Positions 50,649-59,122 are shown, numbered from the stretch's first letter. The stretch: 64,000 bases of DNA from CAVVAL01 sp963742725 (GCA_963742725.1 CAVUMX010000003.1:1674001-1738000), one strand, 5' to 3'. Made by a program: numbers and translations. The notes: generated by a model from the letters alone, not told the origin.

Positions 50649-51251
50649 ATGACCGTAGACGGGGCTACCCAGCCGACCGGGCTCCGCGCCCGTAACCAGC
50701 TGCAGAGACGCGCACGCATCGTGAAGGCCGCCGCCGCGCTCGCGTCGAGGGGCGGCATCGAAGCCATGCAGATGCGGACGGTCGCCGAACGCGCCGGCGT
50801 CGCCCTCGGCACGCTCTACCGGTACTTCCCGTCGAAGATGGATCTCGTCGTCGCGGTCATCTCCGAGGAACTCGACCTCCTCCAGGACAGCATCGAGCGC
50901 CGGCCGCTCTCCGGCACCACCCCGGCCGAACGCGCCGTCGAAGTGCTCATGCGCGCCACACGCGGACTGATGCGCGAACCCGAACTCGCCGACGCGCTCG
51001 TCCGGTCGATGCTGCTGACGTCCGAGAAGATCGACGTCGACTTCGGCGCCCGCGTCGACCGGCTCCTCATCCACGCCGCCCTCGGCCGCGACGCCGGGGA
51101 CCACGCCCCGGCCAGCCAACTCGACCTCGCGTACCTGCTGCAGAGCGTGTGGGTGTTCGAACTCCTCCAGCTCCTCAAGGGCAAGCACACCCTGGCGCAG
51201 ACCCAGCGCCACCTGGAGCTGGCCGCCGCCCGCCTCCTCGGCGACCTCTAA
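50649..51251 (+). CDS. kstR: Cholesterol-catabolism repressor KstR (TetR family)
   Basis: 200-residue TetR regulator that in mycobacteria and rhodococci represses sterol uptake and degradation genes until a steroid-CoA intermediate binds. The helix-turn-helix region (about residues 20-65: ASRGGIEAMQMRTVAERAG, VALGTLYRYFPSKMDL) is very close to mycobacterial KstR, and the length matches. ATG at 50649; no strong ribosome-binding site. Divergent from the igr operon with KstR-type boxes between. Confidence 0.9.
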   Translation: MTVDGATQPTGLRARNQLQRRARIVKAAAALASRGGIEAMQMRTVAERAGVALGTLYRYFPSKMDLVVAVISEELDLLQDSIERRPLSGTTPAERAVEVLMRATRGLMREPELADALVRSMLLTSEKIDVDFGARVDRLLIHAALGRDAGDHAPASQLDLAYLLQSVWVFELLQLLKGKHTLAQTQRHLELAAARLLGDL

Positions 51252-51394
51252 CTTCGTCACCCCGGCGGGCGCACCCCGGACCCCCGCACCCCCGCACCCC
51301 GGACCCCCGCACCCCAGTCCCGCCGCCCCTGGAGCCCGGCACCCCCGCACCCCCGTCCCGCCGCCCTGGAGCCCGGCGGGCGCAGCCCGGCCTG

Positions 51395-51469
51395 GCGAAC
51401 CGGACTTTCGGGGCTCGACGTGCGGTCAACGGGCGGGCGTAGCCCCGCAAGTCCTGGAGTCCGGTTCGC
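51395..51469. terminator. Nested hairpin after kstR
   Basis: Outer arms GCGAACCGGACT (51395-51406) and AGTCCGGTTCGC (51458-51469), inner arms CGGGGCT (51409-51415) and AGCCCCG (51441-51447). Possibly the kstR terminator, although 144 bases past its stop. Confidence 0.45.
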
Positions 51470-51739
51470 TGCCCGGCGCGGCCCGCCCAGGTCCGGGTCT
51501 TCCCTCAGGCTCCCCCCGCCCGCTCGCCGGCACGGCCTGCGCCGCCCAATGCGGGGTATGTCCGCATTGTTCCGCCGGCAGCGCACCGTGGCGACTGTCC
51601 ACTTCGGAATACTCGGGGAAATCGACGTCTGAACGCGCAACGAGAGGTGGATTCCCCCGAGTGTTCTACTGTGGACGAACAATTTAGGGCGAACCGTGCG
51701 AACCGGGCGCGGAATCGCCGCGGCACCCCGCAACGAAAG

Positions 51740-51753
51740 TAGAACCTGTTACC
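51740..51753. promoter_or_regulatory. KstR-like operator before fadA5
   Basis: TAGAACCTGTTACC has the AAC-N2-GTT core and leading T of the KstR motif but not the final A. 33 bases before the fadA5 ATG. Confidence 0.55.
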
Positions 51754-51785
51754 GTTATCGGCATCCACGTGCCGAGGAGGACGGT

Positions 51786-52946
51786 ATGGCGACTCCGGTG
51801 ATCGTCGAGGCGGTACGGACCCCGATCGGCAAGAGCCGAGGCTGGCTGGCCGGCATCAAGCCCGTCGCGCTGCTCGCACACGCCCAGCGCGCCGTCATCG
51901 ACCGTGCCGGGCTCGACCCGTCCGAGGTAGAACAGGTTTTCGCGGGGTGCGTCACCCAGGCGGGTGAGCAGGGCGGCCACGTCGGCCGGTACGCCTGGCT
52001 GTACGCGGGACTTCCGTGGCAGACCGGCGTGACGACCGTCGACGCGCAGTGCGGTTCGAGCCTGCACGCCGTCAACCTGGTCGCGTCGCTGATCTCGGCG
52101 GGCACGATCTCGGCAGGCGTGGCGTGCGGGGTGGAGGTGATGAGCCGGGCGCCGCTGGGTTCGAACGTCCGGCCGGCCCGTCCGCGCCCGGACGACTGGT
52201 CCATCGACCTGCCCGACCAGTTCACCGGCGCCGACCGGATCGCGCGGCAGCGGGGCCTGACCCGCGCCGATCTGGACGGATGGGGCGTGCGGTCCCAGCA
52301 GCGGGCGGCGAAAGCCTGGGCGGACGGCCGGTTCGACGCCGAGATCGCGCCGGTCACCGCGCCGATCATCGACGGCGACGGGCAGCCGACCGGCGAAACC
52401 CGCCTCGTCGACCGGGACCAGGGCCTGCGCGACACGTCCCTGGAGGCGGTGTCGGCCCTGAAACCGGTGCTCGACGGCGGTTTCCACACGGCGGCGACGT
52501 CGTCCCAGCTGTCGGACGGTGCCGCTGCTGTCCTGCTCATGTCCGAGGACCGCGCCAGGGCGCTCGGACTGCCGATCCGCGCGAGGATCGTCACGCACTG
52601 TCTCGTCGGCGGCGATCCGTACTTCCACCTCGACGGGCCGGTCCAGGCGACCGAACGCGCGCTGCGCCAGGCCGGTATGGCGATCGGCGACATCGACCGG
52701 TTCGAGGTCAATGAGGCGTTCGCGTCCGTCGTGCTGTCCTGGGCGGACGTCCACCAGCCCGATCTGGACCGCGTCAACGTCGGCGGGGGCGCCATCGCCC
52801 TCGGACATCCCGTCGGCGCCACCGGCGCACGGCTCGTCACGACGGCACTGCACGAACTGGAGCGCTCCGACCTGTCGACCGCGCTCGTCACCCTGTGCGC
52901 GGGTGGTGCGCTGGCCCCGGCGACCGTCCTGGAGCGGGTCGGCTGA
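51786..52946 (+). CDS. fadA5: Steroid 3-ketoacyl-CoA thiolase FadA5
   Basis: Degradative thiolase (386 residues) that removes acetyl-CoA from the 3-oxo steroid side chain. Catalytic Cys89 in VDAQCGSSLHAVN; NEAFASVVLSWADVH, GGGAIALGHPVGATGARL and the final CAGGAL are typical and match mycobacterial FadA5 well. GAGGAGG lies before the ATG. KstR-like box upstream. Adjacent to kstR rather than to cyp125 as in Mycobacterium. Confidence 0.93.
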   Translation: MATPVIVEAVRTPIGKSRGWLAGIKPVALLAHAQRAVIDRAGLDPSEVEQVFAGCVTQAGEQGGHVGRYAWLYAGLPWQTGVTTVDAQCGSSLHAVNLVASLISAGTISAGVACGVEVMSRAPLGSNVRPARPRPDDWSIDLPDQFTGADRIARQRGLTRADLDGWGVRSQQRAAKAWADGRFDAEIAPVTAPIIDGDGQPTGETRLVDRDQGLRDTSLEAVSALKPVLDGGFHTAATSSQLSDGAAAVLLMSEDRARALGLPIRARIVTHCLVGGDPYFHLDGPVQATERALRQAGMAIGDIDRFEVNEAFASVVLSWADVHQPDLDRVNVGGGAIALGHPVGATGARLVTTALHELERSDLSTALVTLCAGGALAPATVLERVG

Positions 52947-52964
52947 CGCGCGTACGGTCGGGGC

Positions 52965-53228
52965 GTGCGCCTGCGTGACCTGCCCAACCTCGGACCGAGG
53001 AGCGAGCACTGGCTCCAGTCGGTCGGTATCGAGGACGTCGACACGCTCGCCGACGTCGGGCCGGTCGAGGCGTACCGCCGGCTACGGGCGGCCGCGGTCC
53101 CCGGACTGTCGCTCAACTACCTGTGGGCCATGGAAGGCGCCCTGGAGGGCATCGACTGGCGGTACCTCACGCCCGAGCGGCGGCAGGAACTGCGGGACGC
53201 CGTCGACGATCATCCGAAGCGGGCATAG
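52965..53228 (+). CDS. TfoX C-terminal domain-like small protein
   Basis: 87 residues with the helix-hairpin-helix-type TfoX C-terminal domain: LPNLGPRSEHWLQSVGIEDVDTLADVGPVEAYRRL and LWAMEGALEGIDWRYL. Free-standing versions are common; the function is not established. GTG at 52965, 18 bases after fadA5 on the same strand, so possibly co-transcribed. Its end overlaps the convergent MaoC gene by 19 bases. Confidence 0.8.
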   Translation: MRLRDLPNLGPRSEHWLQSVGIEDVDTLADVGPVEAYRRLRAAAVPGLSLNYLWAMEGALEGIDWRYLTPERRQELRDAVDDHPKRA

Positions 53229-54196
53229 CCGCTCGTCAGCACCGCGCGGTCGCCGACGCTCGCCGCGAACTCCACCACCCCGGATCCCGCCGCGACCGGC
53301 GGTGGCGCGGCTGGAGCCGCGCCCGTGGGATCGGCGGGCGTCGCGGCAGGTGGAGCCGCGGCGGGCAGATCGGCGAGCGTCGCGGATGGCGCGGCGCCGG
53401 GAAGACCGACGGGCGTCGCGGCAGGTGGAGCCGCGCCGGTGGGATCGGCGGGCGTCACGGCGGGCGGGGCCGAGCCGGCAAGCGTCGAGCCGGTGAGGGC
53501 GAGGGTGTCGCCGGGCCAGACGGGGGCGGCGAAGCGGGCGCGGAGGTCGCGGAGGTCGGCCGGGTGGGCGCCGGCCTGGGACGCGACGGCGCGGGCGGCG
53601 ATGCCGAGCGTGCACAGTCCGTGCAGGATCGGCCGGTCCATGCCGGCGGCGAGGGCGGCGTCCGGGTCGATGTGGAGGTGGTGGCGGTCGCCGGTGAGAC
53701 GGTAGAGCGCGGCCTGCTCGGACGTGGTCACGAACCGTCCCAGCGGCGCGCTGCCGGCCGCCGACACCTGCGCCGCCGGTCCGCGCGGGCCGCCCCATCC
53801 GCCATGGCCCCGTACGAACAGCGCGTACGTCGCCGCGAAGTACGCGCACTCCACGACGACCTCGATCACCGCCGAGGCGCCCTTGTCCCAGACGGCGCCC
53901 ACCCGTCCGGACAGGTCGATCTCGCCGGGGACCGGCAGCGGCGCGGACATCTCCAGGGTCTGGCCGCCGTGCAGCGCCTCGGCGGCTTCGTAGGCGCCGA
54001 GGCGGCGTGGCTCGTCGGCGGCCCAGACGCCGAGCGTCAGGGCGAACGTCGGCAGGACTCGCAGGTCCCGTTCGAAGACGAGATCCAGGTCGGTGGCCCG
54101 TGCGCCGACGGACAGGGCGTACAGGATCACGTCCCGATCGTCGTAGGTGATCGTCCTCGTGCCGAGCTGGCGACCGGCGAGTGCGGCGACGTCCAT
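53210..54196 (-). CDS. MaoC-type double-hotdog enoyl-CoA hydratase with repeat insert
   Basis: 328 residues. N-terminal hotdog (VLPTFALTLGVW, SAPLPVPGEIDLSGRV) and C-terminal MaoC hydratase-2 half with the motif D-x4-H in GDRHHLHIDP and ILHGLCTLGIAARAV, similar to mycobacterial Rv3538. Expected to add water to a steroid or fatty enoyl-CoA. Near the C-terminus about 60 residues of Ala/Pro/Thr repeats (PAATPADPTGAAP and variants) interrupt the fold before the last strands. ATG at 54196 with AGGAGG 8 bases upstream. Divergent from the acyl-CoA dehydrogenase gene with an operator between. Confidence 0.82.
   Translation of the reverse strand: MDVAALAGRQLGTRTITYDDRDVILYALSVGARATDLDLVFERDLRVLPTFALTLGVWAADEPRRLGAYEAAEALHGGQTLEMSAPLPVPGEIDLSGRVGAVWDKGASAVIEVVVECAYFAATYALFVRGHGGWGGPRGPAAQVSAAGSAPLGRFVTTSEQAALYRLTGDRHHLHIDPDAALAAGMDRPILHGLCTLGIAARAVASQAGAHPADLRDLRARFAAPVWPGDTLALTGSTLAGSAPPAVTPADPTGAAPPAATPVGLPGAAPSATLADLPAAAPPAATPADPTGAAPAAPPPVAAGSGVVEFAASVGDRAVLTSGYARFG
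53285..53490. repeat. Minisatellite inside the MaoC gene
   Basis: About five degenerate units of 36-39 bases containing GGCGTCGCGGCAGGTGGAGC or a variant. In frame with the gene and encoding Gly-Ala-Ala-Pro-Pro-Ala-Ala-Thr-Pro-type repeats. Confidence 0.75.
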
Positions 54197-54214
54197 GGAT
54201 GCACCTCCTGCCAA

Positions 54215-54230
54215 CCAAGCGTTCGCTTGG
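54215..54230. promoter_or_regulatory. CCAAGC-N4-GCTTGG operator between MaoC and acyl-CoA dehydrogenase genes
   Basis: CCAAGCGTTCGCTTGG, perfect arms extended by A and T to 18 bp. Central to the divergent promoters. Confidence 0.8.
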
Positions 54231-54277
54231 TACGCTAGCGGCCCCGTTCCGGGTCGGTCAAACCCCGCGGAGGCCCC

Positions 54278-55408
54278 ATGAACCCCGACGCCGCCGACCG
54301 GCCGACCCCATTTCGGGTGGGATCAGCGACCCAGGCTCCACATTCCCACCCCAAACCCGGGAGCCCCGGTGACGGCCCGAGCGCCGGTGACCCGGGCGCC
54401 GGTGACGGTCCGGGCGCCGGCGTCGCCGATGAGGTGCGGCTCGCCGCGCGGCGGTTTCTGGCCGAACAGGTGCCGTCGGCCGAGGTCCGCCGGATCATGG
54501 CTCTGCCTGACGGCTACGACCCCGCGCTGTGGCGACGGCTCGCCGACCTGGGGCTCCCCGGCGTCGCACTGCCCGAGGAGTACGGCGGCGCGGGGCTCGG
54601 GCTGCGGGAGCTGACGGCCGTCCTGGAGGAGGCGGGTCGGGCGCTGCTGCCCGCGCCTCTGCTGGCCACGGCCATCGCCGGCCAGGTGCTGCTCGACGCG
54701 GGCCACACCGCTCCCCTGCCGGGCATCGCCCACGGCACGACGATCGCGACGGTCGCCCTGGACGGGACGGTCCGCAACGACAAGGACGTGCTCAGCGGCC
54801 AGGCGACGCACGTCCTCGACGGGCACCTCGCGGATCTTGTCGTCGTCGCGTCCGGAGGCGAGCTTTTCCTCGTGGACGGCACCGCGGGGGGGCTCGCACG
54901 GACGCCGCTCGACACGATGGACCAGACCCGCCGCCTCGCCCATCTCACGTTCGACCGCGCACCCGCGACGCGCCTCGACGGCCGTCCGGATGATGCCCGT
55001 GATCTCGCGGCCACCCTGCTCGCGGCCGAACAGCTCGGCGGCGCGGACCGCTGCCTGGAGATGGCGGTGGCGTACGCGAAGATCAGAGTCCAGTTCGGAC
55101 GCCCGATCGGCACGTTCCAGGCCATCCAGCACCGGTGCGCCGACGTGCTGGTGGCGGTGGAGACCGCCCGCGCGGCCACCGGCCGGCCGGTCAGCCCGGC
55201 GAACGCCGCCGTCGCCCGCGTCGCCGGCTCGGCCGCCTACCTGCTCGCGGCCGGCGAGAACATCCAGATCCACGGCGGCATCGGCATCACCTGGGAGCAC
55301 GACGCGCACCTGCATCTCAAGCGGGCGCGAGGCTCCGCCACCCTGTTCGGCCCGCCGGCCCGGTACCGGGACAGGCTCGCGGCACTAGTGCTCCCCACTG
55401 CGCCCTGA
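54278..55408 (+). CDS. Acyl-CoA dehydrogenase
   Basis: 376-residue acyl-CoA dehydrogenase-fold protein of the FadE28-like (one-subunit-of-a-pair) type: VALPEEYGGAGLGLRELTAV, IRVQFGRPIGTFQAIQHRCAD and GGIGITWEHDAHLHLKR. The first 48 residues are not part of the fold: they are rich in Gly, Pro, Asp and Ala (GDGPSAGDPGAGDGPGAG) and overlap a hairpin related to the YbaK-flanking repeats. ATG at 54278 has GGAGG 4 bases upstream; a GTG at codon 49 (VADEVRLAARRFL) would give the usual N-terminus. A partner subunit is not adjacent. Confidence 0.85.
   Translation: MNPDAADRPTPFRVGSATQAPHSHPKPGSPGDGPSAGDPGAGDGPGAGVADEVRLAARRFLAEQVPSAEVRRIMALPDGYDPALWRRLADLGLPGVALPEEYGGAGLGLRELTAVLEEAGRALLPAPLLATAIAGQVLLDAGHTAPLPGIAHGTTIATVALDGTVRNDKDVLSGQATHVLDGHLADLVVVASGGELFLVDGTAGGLARTPLDTMDQTRRLAHLTFDRAPATRLDGRPDDARDLAATLLAAEQLGGADRCLEMAVAYAKIRVQFGRPIGTFQAIQHRCADVLVAVETARAATGRPVSPANAAVARVAGSAAYLLAAGENIQIHGGIGITWEHDAHLHLKRARGSATLFGPPARYRDRLAALVLPTAP
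54319..54356. repeat. Hairpin related to the YbaK-flanking repeats, inside the acyl-CoA dehydrogenase 5' end
   Basis: GGGTGGGA (about 54316-54323) pairs with TCCCACCC (about 54345-54352) around GACCCAGGCTCCACA, the same layout (GGTGGGA, inner CCAGG-type loop, TCCCACC) as the elements at 44651 and 45207. Confidence 0.4.
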
Positions 55409-55415
55409 TACCTTA

Positions 55416-55431
55416 CCAAGCGAGCGCTTGG
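55416..55431. promoter_or_regulatory. CCAAGC-N4-GCTTGG operator before the luciferase-like operon
   Basis: CCAAGCGAGCGCTTGG, extended by A and T, 21 bases before the monooxygenase ATG, where it would block transcription of the three-gene operon. Confidence 0.8.
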
Positions 55432-55452
55432 TCAAGCTGCCAGGAGGCGCGC

Positions 55453-56514
55453 ATGCGGGTAAGCATGGGATTCGAGCTGGAGGTCAGGGGCCGCTCGTCC
55501 GAGGTGGAGCAGAAGGCCTTCAACGACGTCCTCGACCAGGTGGTTCTCGGCGACCAACTCGGCTACGACACCGCGTGGTTCGTCGAACACCACTTCACCC
55601 GGGGCTTCTCGCACTCGTCGTCCCCCGACATCGTGCTCGGCGCCCTGTCGCGGATCACGTCGCGGATCAGGCTGGGCCTCGGCGTCGTCCTGCTGCCGTT
55701 CCAGCACCCGGTGCGGACGGCGGAACGGGTCGCCACCCTGGACGTGCTGTCCGGCGGGCGCGTCGAGTTCGGCACCGGCCGGGGCGCGTCGCCGCTGGAG
55801 TACCAGGCGTTCGGGCGCCCGTTCGAGCAGTCGCGCCAGATCTGGGAGGACAACCTGGCCGCCGTCCTCGCGATCTGGGAGGCGGACGGCGAGCCGGTGA
55901 CGATCGAGCACGAGCTGTGGAACGTGCCGGACGTGGCCGTGTATCCCCGGCCCGTCCAGCGGCCACACCCTCCCCTGTGGACGGCGTCGACCAGCCTCGA
56001 CGGGTACCTCGCCGCCGCCGCGAAGGGCCACAACCTGCTCGGCATGACCATGCTCAAGGGCCTGGACGACGTGGCCGAGGACATCGCCGCGTACCGCCGT
56101 GCCCTCGCCGAGCACGGCCACGACCCGGACACCCGGCGCGTCGCGATGATGATCCCGTGGCACGTCGCGCCGACGCGTGACGAGGCGTACGAGCGCTCGG
56201 TGGACGCCGTCCTCTGGTACATCCGCCGGCAGGTCAACCTGGTCACGCCGCCGGACTACTACGACGCCCGGCACGCCTCGTACCGCGTCCTCGGCCAGCT
56301 CGCCGCCGGGCTGCCGCCCGAGGAGTGCGTGGAGACGCTGCGGACGCACCACATGGTCGTGCTGGACGACGTCGAAGGCTCCCGCAAGGCGATGCAGCGG
56401 TTGCAGGAGGCGGGCGCCACCGACCTGATCTGCCAGTTCCAGGTCGGCGGGCTGGCGCAGGAGCACGTCATGGACGCCATCCGGCTGTTCGCCGCCGAGG
56501 TGGCCACACCGTGA
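55453..56514 (+). CDS. Luciferase-like flavin monooxygenase (LLM class)
   Basis: 353-residue TIM-barrel flavoprotein of the bacterial luciferase family, using FMNH2 or F420H2. N-terminal MRVSMGFELEVRG, WFVEHHFT, SRIRLGLGVVLLPFQHPVR and GGRVEFGTGRGASPLEYQAFG are typical; the substrate is unknown. GGAGG is 5 bases before the ATG. First gene of an operon with an ANL-like protein and a FadD3-like ligase, so the substrate is probably a CoA ester or acid of steroid origin. A flavin reductase gene at 63052 under the same type of operator could supply reduced flavin. Confidence 0.85.
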   Translation: MRVSMGFELEVRGRSSEVEQKAFNDVLDQVVLGDQLGYDTAWFVEHHFTRGFSHSSSPDIVLGALSRITSRIRLGLGVVLLPFQHPVRTAERVATLDVLSGGRVEFGTGRGASPLEYQAFGRPFEQSRQIWEDNLAAVLAIWEADGEPVTIEHELWNVPDVAVYPRPVQRPHPPLWTASTSLDGYLAAAAKGHNLLGMTMLKGLDDVAEDIAAYRRALAEHGHDPDTRRVAMMIPWHVAPTRDEAYERSVDAVLWYIRRQVNLVTPPDYYDARHASYRVLGQLAAGLPPEECVETLRTHHMVVLDDVEGSRKAMQRLQEAGATDLICQFQVGGLAQEHVMDAIRLFAAEVATP

Positions 56515-57554
56515 CGGAAACCTGGGCGACCCGCTCCGATCTGAAGGCGGACAGCGAAGGCCTGCTGCTGCTCTCGCCGCTGGGCGATACCGCCGTCCCC
56601 CTGACCTCGGACGACCTGGCCAGTGCGCTGACCCTCGCCCGGGACGGACTCGACGCCGCCGGCATCACCGGCACCGACCGGGTCGCCGTGGCCCTGAACA
56701 GCGACGGCGGACTCACCGGCGCGCTCCTCGCCCAGGCCGCGGCGGACGTCGGGGCCGCCGCAGCGGCGCCGGGTCCACGCGGGCGGATGCGGTTGCTGGC
56801 GGTCCTCCGGGCCCTCGGCGCGACGGCGCTGGTCGCCACGCCCACCGGGGCCATGGACCTGCTCGCCCGCCTCCACCTGGAGTTCCTCGTCGATCCCCTG
56901 GATCTGGGGCTGCGGCGCATCGTCCTCACCGGCGAGATCCCCAGCCCGGGCACCGCGCGGCATCTCGCCGCCGAGTTCGAGGCCGAGGTCACCGAGCTGT
57001 ACACGGATCCGGTGTTCGGACTGCCCGCCGCCACCGTCACCGGCGCCGCCCTCACGCCGCTGCGGCCCGACCTCCTCACGCTCGCGGCGCTCACCCACGA
57101 CGGACCGCCCGACGGCCGCGCCGAGCTGATCCTCACGCCGCGCTGGCACAGCAGCCTGCACGGACACGCCATCCGCACCGGACAGGTCGCCATCGGGCCG
57201 CCGATCCCGGCGCCCACCCACACCGTCGGCGACCACGTGCTGATCCGGGGCCAGTGGATGTCGCTCCCGCGACTCGGCCAGGCGCTCGCCCGGATCGACG
57301 GCATCGCCCACTGGGACCTCGTCATCGCCCGTACCGGCACGCTCGACCAGGCCACGCTGCACGTCACGTTCTCCCGCGCGTCACTGTTGCGCAATCCCCT
57401 GTGGACGCGGCGGCTCGAGCAGGCCGTCGCCGCGGTCACACCGGTCGCGATCGCGGTGACGGTCGTCCCCGAGGCCAGCGAGGACGTGCGGCCGCCGTCG
57501 GTCACCGACCAGCGCGGGCAGCACCTCGGCACGGACCGCGCCGCGGCGGGGTGA
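56511..57554 (+). CDS. Degenerate adenylate-forming (ANL/PaaK-like) protein
   Basis: 347 residues. Overall length and segments such as ALTLARDGLDAAGI, RRIVLTGEIPSPGTARHL, FEAEVTELYTDPVFGLPAA and the C-terminal GDHVLIRGQWMSLPRLGQAL resemble phenylacetate-CoA ligase-type ANL enzymes. The Ser/Thr/Gly-rich P-loop and the C-terminal catalytic lysine are not recognisable. Either an unusual ligase or a non-catalytic partner. GTG at 56511 overlaps the preceding stop (GTGA) and its own stop overlaps the next start. Function not assigned. Confidence 0.55.
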   Translation: MTETWATRSDLKADSEGLLLLSPLGDTAVPLTSDDLASALTLARDGLDAAGITGTDRVAVALNSDGGLTGALLAQAAADVGAAAAAPGPRGRMRLLAVLRALGATALVATPTGAMDLLARLHLEFLVDPLDLGLRRIVLTGEIPSPGTARHLAAEFEAEVTELYTDPVFGLPAATVTGAALTPLRPDLLTLAALTHDGPPDGRAELILTPRWHSSLHGHAIRTGQVAIGPPIPAPTHTVGDHVLIRGQWMSLPRLGQALARIDGIAHWDLVIARTGTLDQATLHVTFSRASLLRNPLWTRRLEQAVAAVTPVAIAVTVVPEASEDVRPPSVTDQRGQHLGTDRAAAG

Positions 57555-59122
57555 GCACGGTGCGGCCGGTACCGGAGTGGGGCACCATCCCGGCGATGCT
57601 GCGCGCCCAGGCGGTCGACCACCCCGACACCGAAGCGGTACGGGACGGCACGGTGAGCCTGACCGTCGCCGAACTGGCCGCGCGGGCGGGCGGTGTGGCC
57701 CGCGCGCTCGCCGACCGGGGCGTCGCGCACGGCGACCGCGTGGCCGTGTGGGCGCCGAACTGCTGGCAGTGGGTCGTCACCGCGTACGGGATCTGGGCGG
57801 CGGGCGCGGTCATCGTGCCGCTGAGCAGCCGGTTCAAGGCCGCCGAAGCGGGTGCCGTCCTCGCGAGCACGGGCGCGCGGGTGCTGGTGTCCGCCGAGAG
57901 CTTCCTCGGTACCCGGTACCTGGACCTGCTCGACGCGGAGTACGGACCCTGGCCGTACGCGGAGCTGCCGGAGCTGCGTCACCTCGTGCTGATCGAGGAA
58001 CTAGCCGAAGCGGCCTCCGCCGGCGCCGCGCTGCCCGAGGTCGCGCCCTTCTCCGGTGGCGCCCTGCCGGACATCGAGCCTGACGACCTGGCGGAGATCC
58101 TGTGCACGTCCGGGACGACCGGCGCGCCGAAAGGCGTGATGATCGACCACTCCCAGCTGCTGCGCGGGTACTGGGACTGGTCCGAGGTCGTCACGCTCGG
58201 GCCGGGCGACCGGTACCCGGTGGTGGCGCCGTTCTCGCACGGGTTCGGGATCAACGCCGGGTTGCTGGCCTGTGTCCTGCGGGGCGCGACGATCGTGCCG
58301 GTCGCGGCGTTCGACCCGGAGGCGGCGCTCGGCCTGATCGCGCGGGAGCGGCTGTCGCTGCTCGCCGGTCCGCCCACGCTGTTCGCGCGGCTGCTGGACC
58401 GTCCCGACCTCGGTGACTTCGACACGTCGTCGCTGCGGGTGGCGATCGTCGGCGCCGCCTCGGTGCCGACCGCGCTCGTGCACCGGATGACCGAACGGTT
58501 CGGACGGGTCATCAACGCGTACGGGCTTATCGAAGGCACCGTCGTGTCGATGACCCGGGCCGGCGACCCGCCCGAGGTGGTGGCCACGACGGCCGGTAGC
58601 CCGATGCCTGGTGTGCAGGTCCGCATCGACGGTGCGGGGATCGCCGGCGCGGATGACGGACGCGGCGAGGTGCTGGTCCGCGGGTACGGCGTGATGCGCG
58701 GGTACTGGCAGGCCCCCGAACTGACCGCCGAGACCGTCGACGCCGACGGGTGGCTCCACACCGGCGACATCGGCGTGCTCGACGCGGCCGGCAACCTGTC
58801 CATCGTCGACCGCAAGAAGGACCTGTTCATCGTCGGCGGCTTCAACGCCTACCCGGCGGAGATCGAGAACCTGCTGAGCCGGCATCCGTCCGTCGCCCAG
58901 GTGGCGGTGGTCGGGGTGCCCGACGGCACGCTCGGCGAGGTCGGCTGGGCGTACGTCGTGCCCGCCGCCGGATGCGGCCTCGACGGGCTCCTCGACTGGG
59001 CGCGCGGCACGATGTCGAACTACAAGGTGCCGCGACGGATCATCCCGCTCGACGCCTTGCCCGTGAACACCAACGGCAAGGTGGACAAGAAGGCCCTGCG
59101 GGCGCTCAGCGCAGCGCGGTAG
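57551..59122 (+). CDS. Acyl-CoA synthetase, FadD3-like
   Basis: 523-residue CoA ligase: LCTSGTTGAPKGVMIDH P-loop, AYGLIEGTVVS, hinge GDIGVLDAAGNLSIVDRKKD, GGFNAYPAEIENLL and catalytic Lys in NTNGKVDKK. The closest recognisable relative is mycobacterial FadD3, which activates the propionate side arm of the last steroid rings (HIP) and belongs to the KstR2 regulon. Assignment as FadD3 itself is tentative. Third gene of the coupled operon under the CCAAGC operator. Confidence 0.8.
   Translation: MSTVRPVPEWGTIPAMLRAQAVDHPDTEAVRDGTVSLTVAELAARAGGVARALADRGVAHGDRVAVWAPNCWQWVVTAYGIWAAGAVIVPLSSRFKAAEAGAVLASTGARVLVSAESFLGTRYLDLLDAEYGPWPYAELPELRHLVLIEELAEAASAGAALPEVAPFSGGALPDIEPDDLAEILCTSGTTGAPKGVMIDHSQLLRGYWDWSEVVTLGPGDRYPVVAPFSHGFGINAGLLACVLRGATIVPVAAFDPEAALGLIARERLSLLAGPPTLFARLLDRPDLGDFDTSSLRVAIVGAASVPTALVHRMTERFGRVINAYGLIEGTVVSMTRAGDPPEVVATTAGSPMPGVQVRIDGAGIAGADDGRGEVLVRGYGVMRGYWQAPELTAETVDADGWLHTGDIGVLDAAGNLSIVDRKKDLFIVGGFNAYPAEIENLLSRHPSVAQVAVVGVPDGTLGEVGWAYVVPAAGCGLDGLLDWARGTMSNYKVPRRIIPLDALPVNTNGKVDKKALRALSAAR

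Larger units (their letters stand above)
51252..51785. other. 534-base gap between kstR and fadA5
   Basis: No gene seen. The first 130 bases are C-rich with direct repeats of GTCCCGCCGCCC...TGGAGCCCGGC (about 51317-51340 and 51353-51377). A large nested hairpin lies at 51395-51469. The remainder is less GC-rich and holds the fadA5 promoter with a KstR-like box at 51740-51753. Confidence 0.7.
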
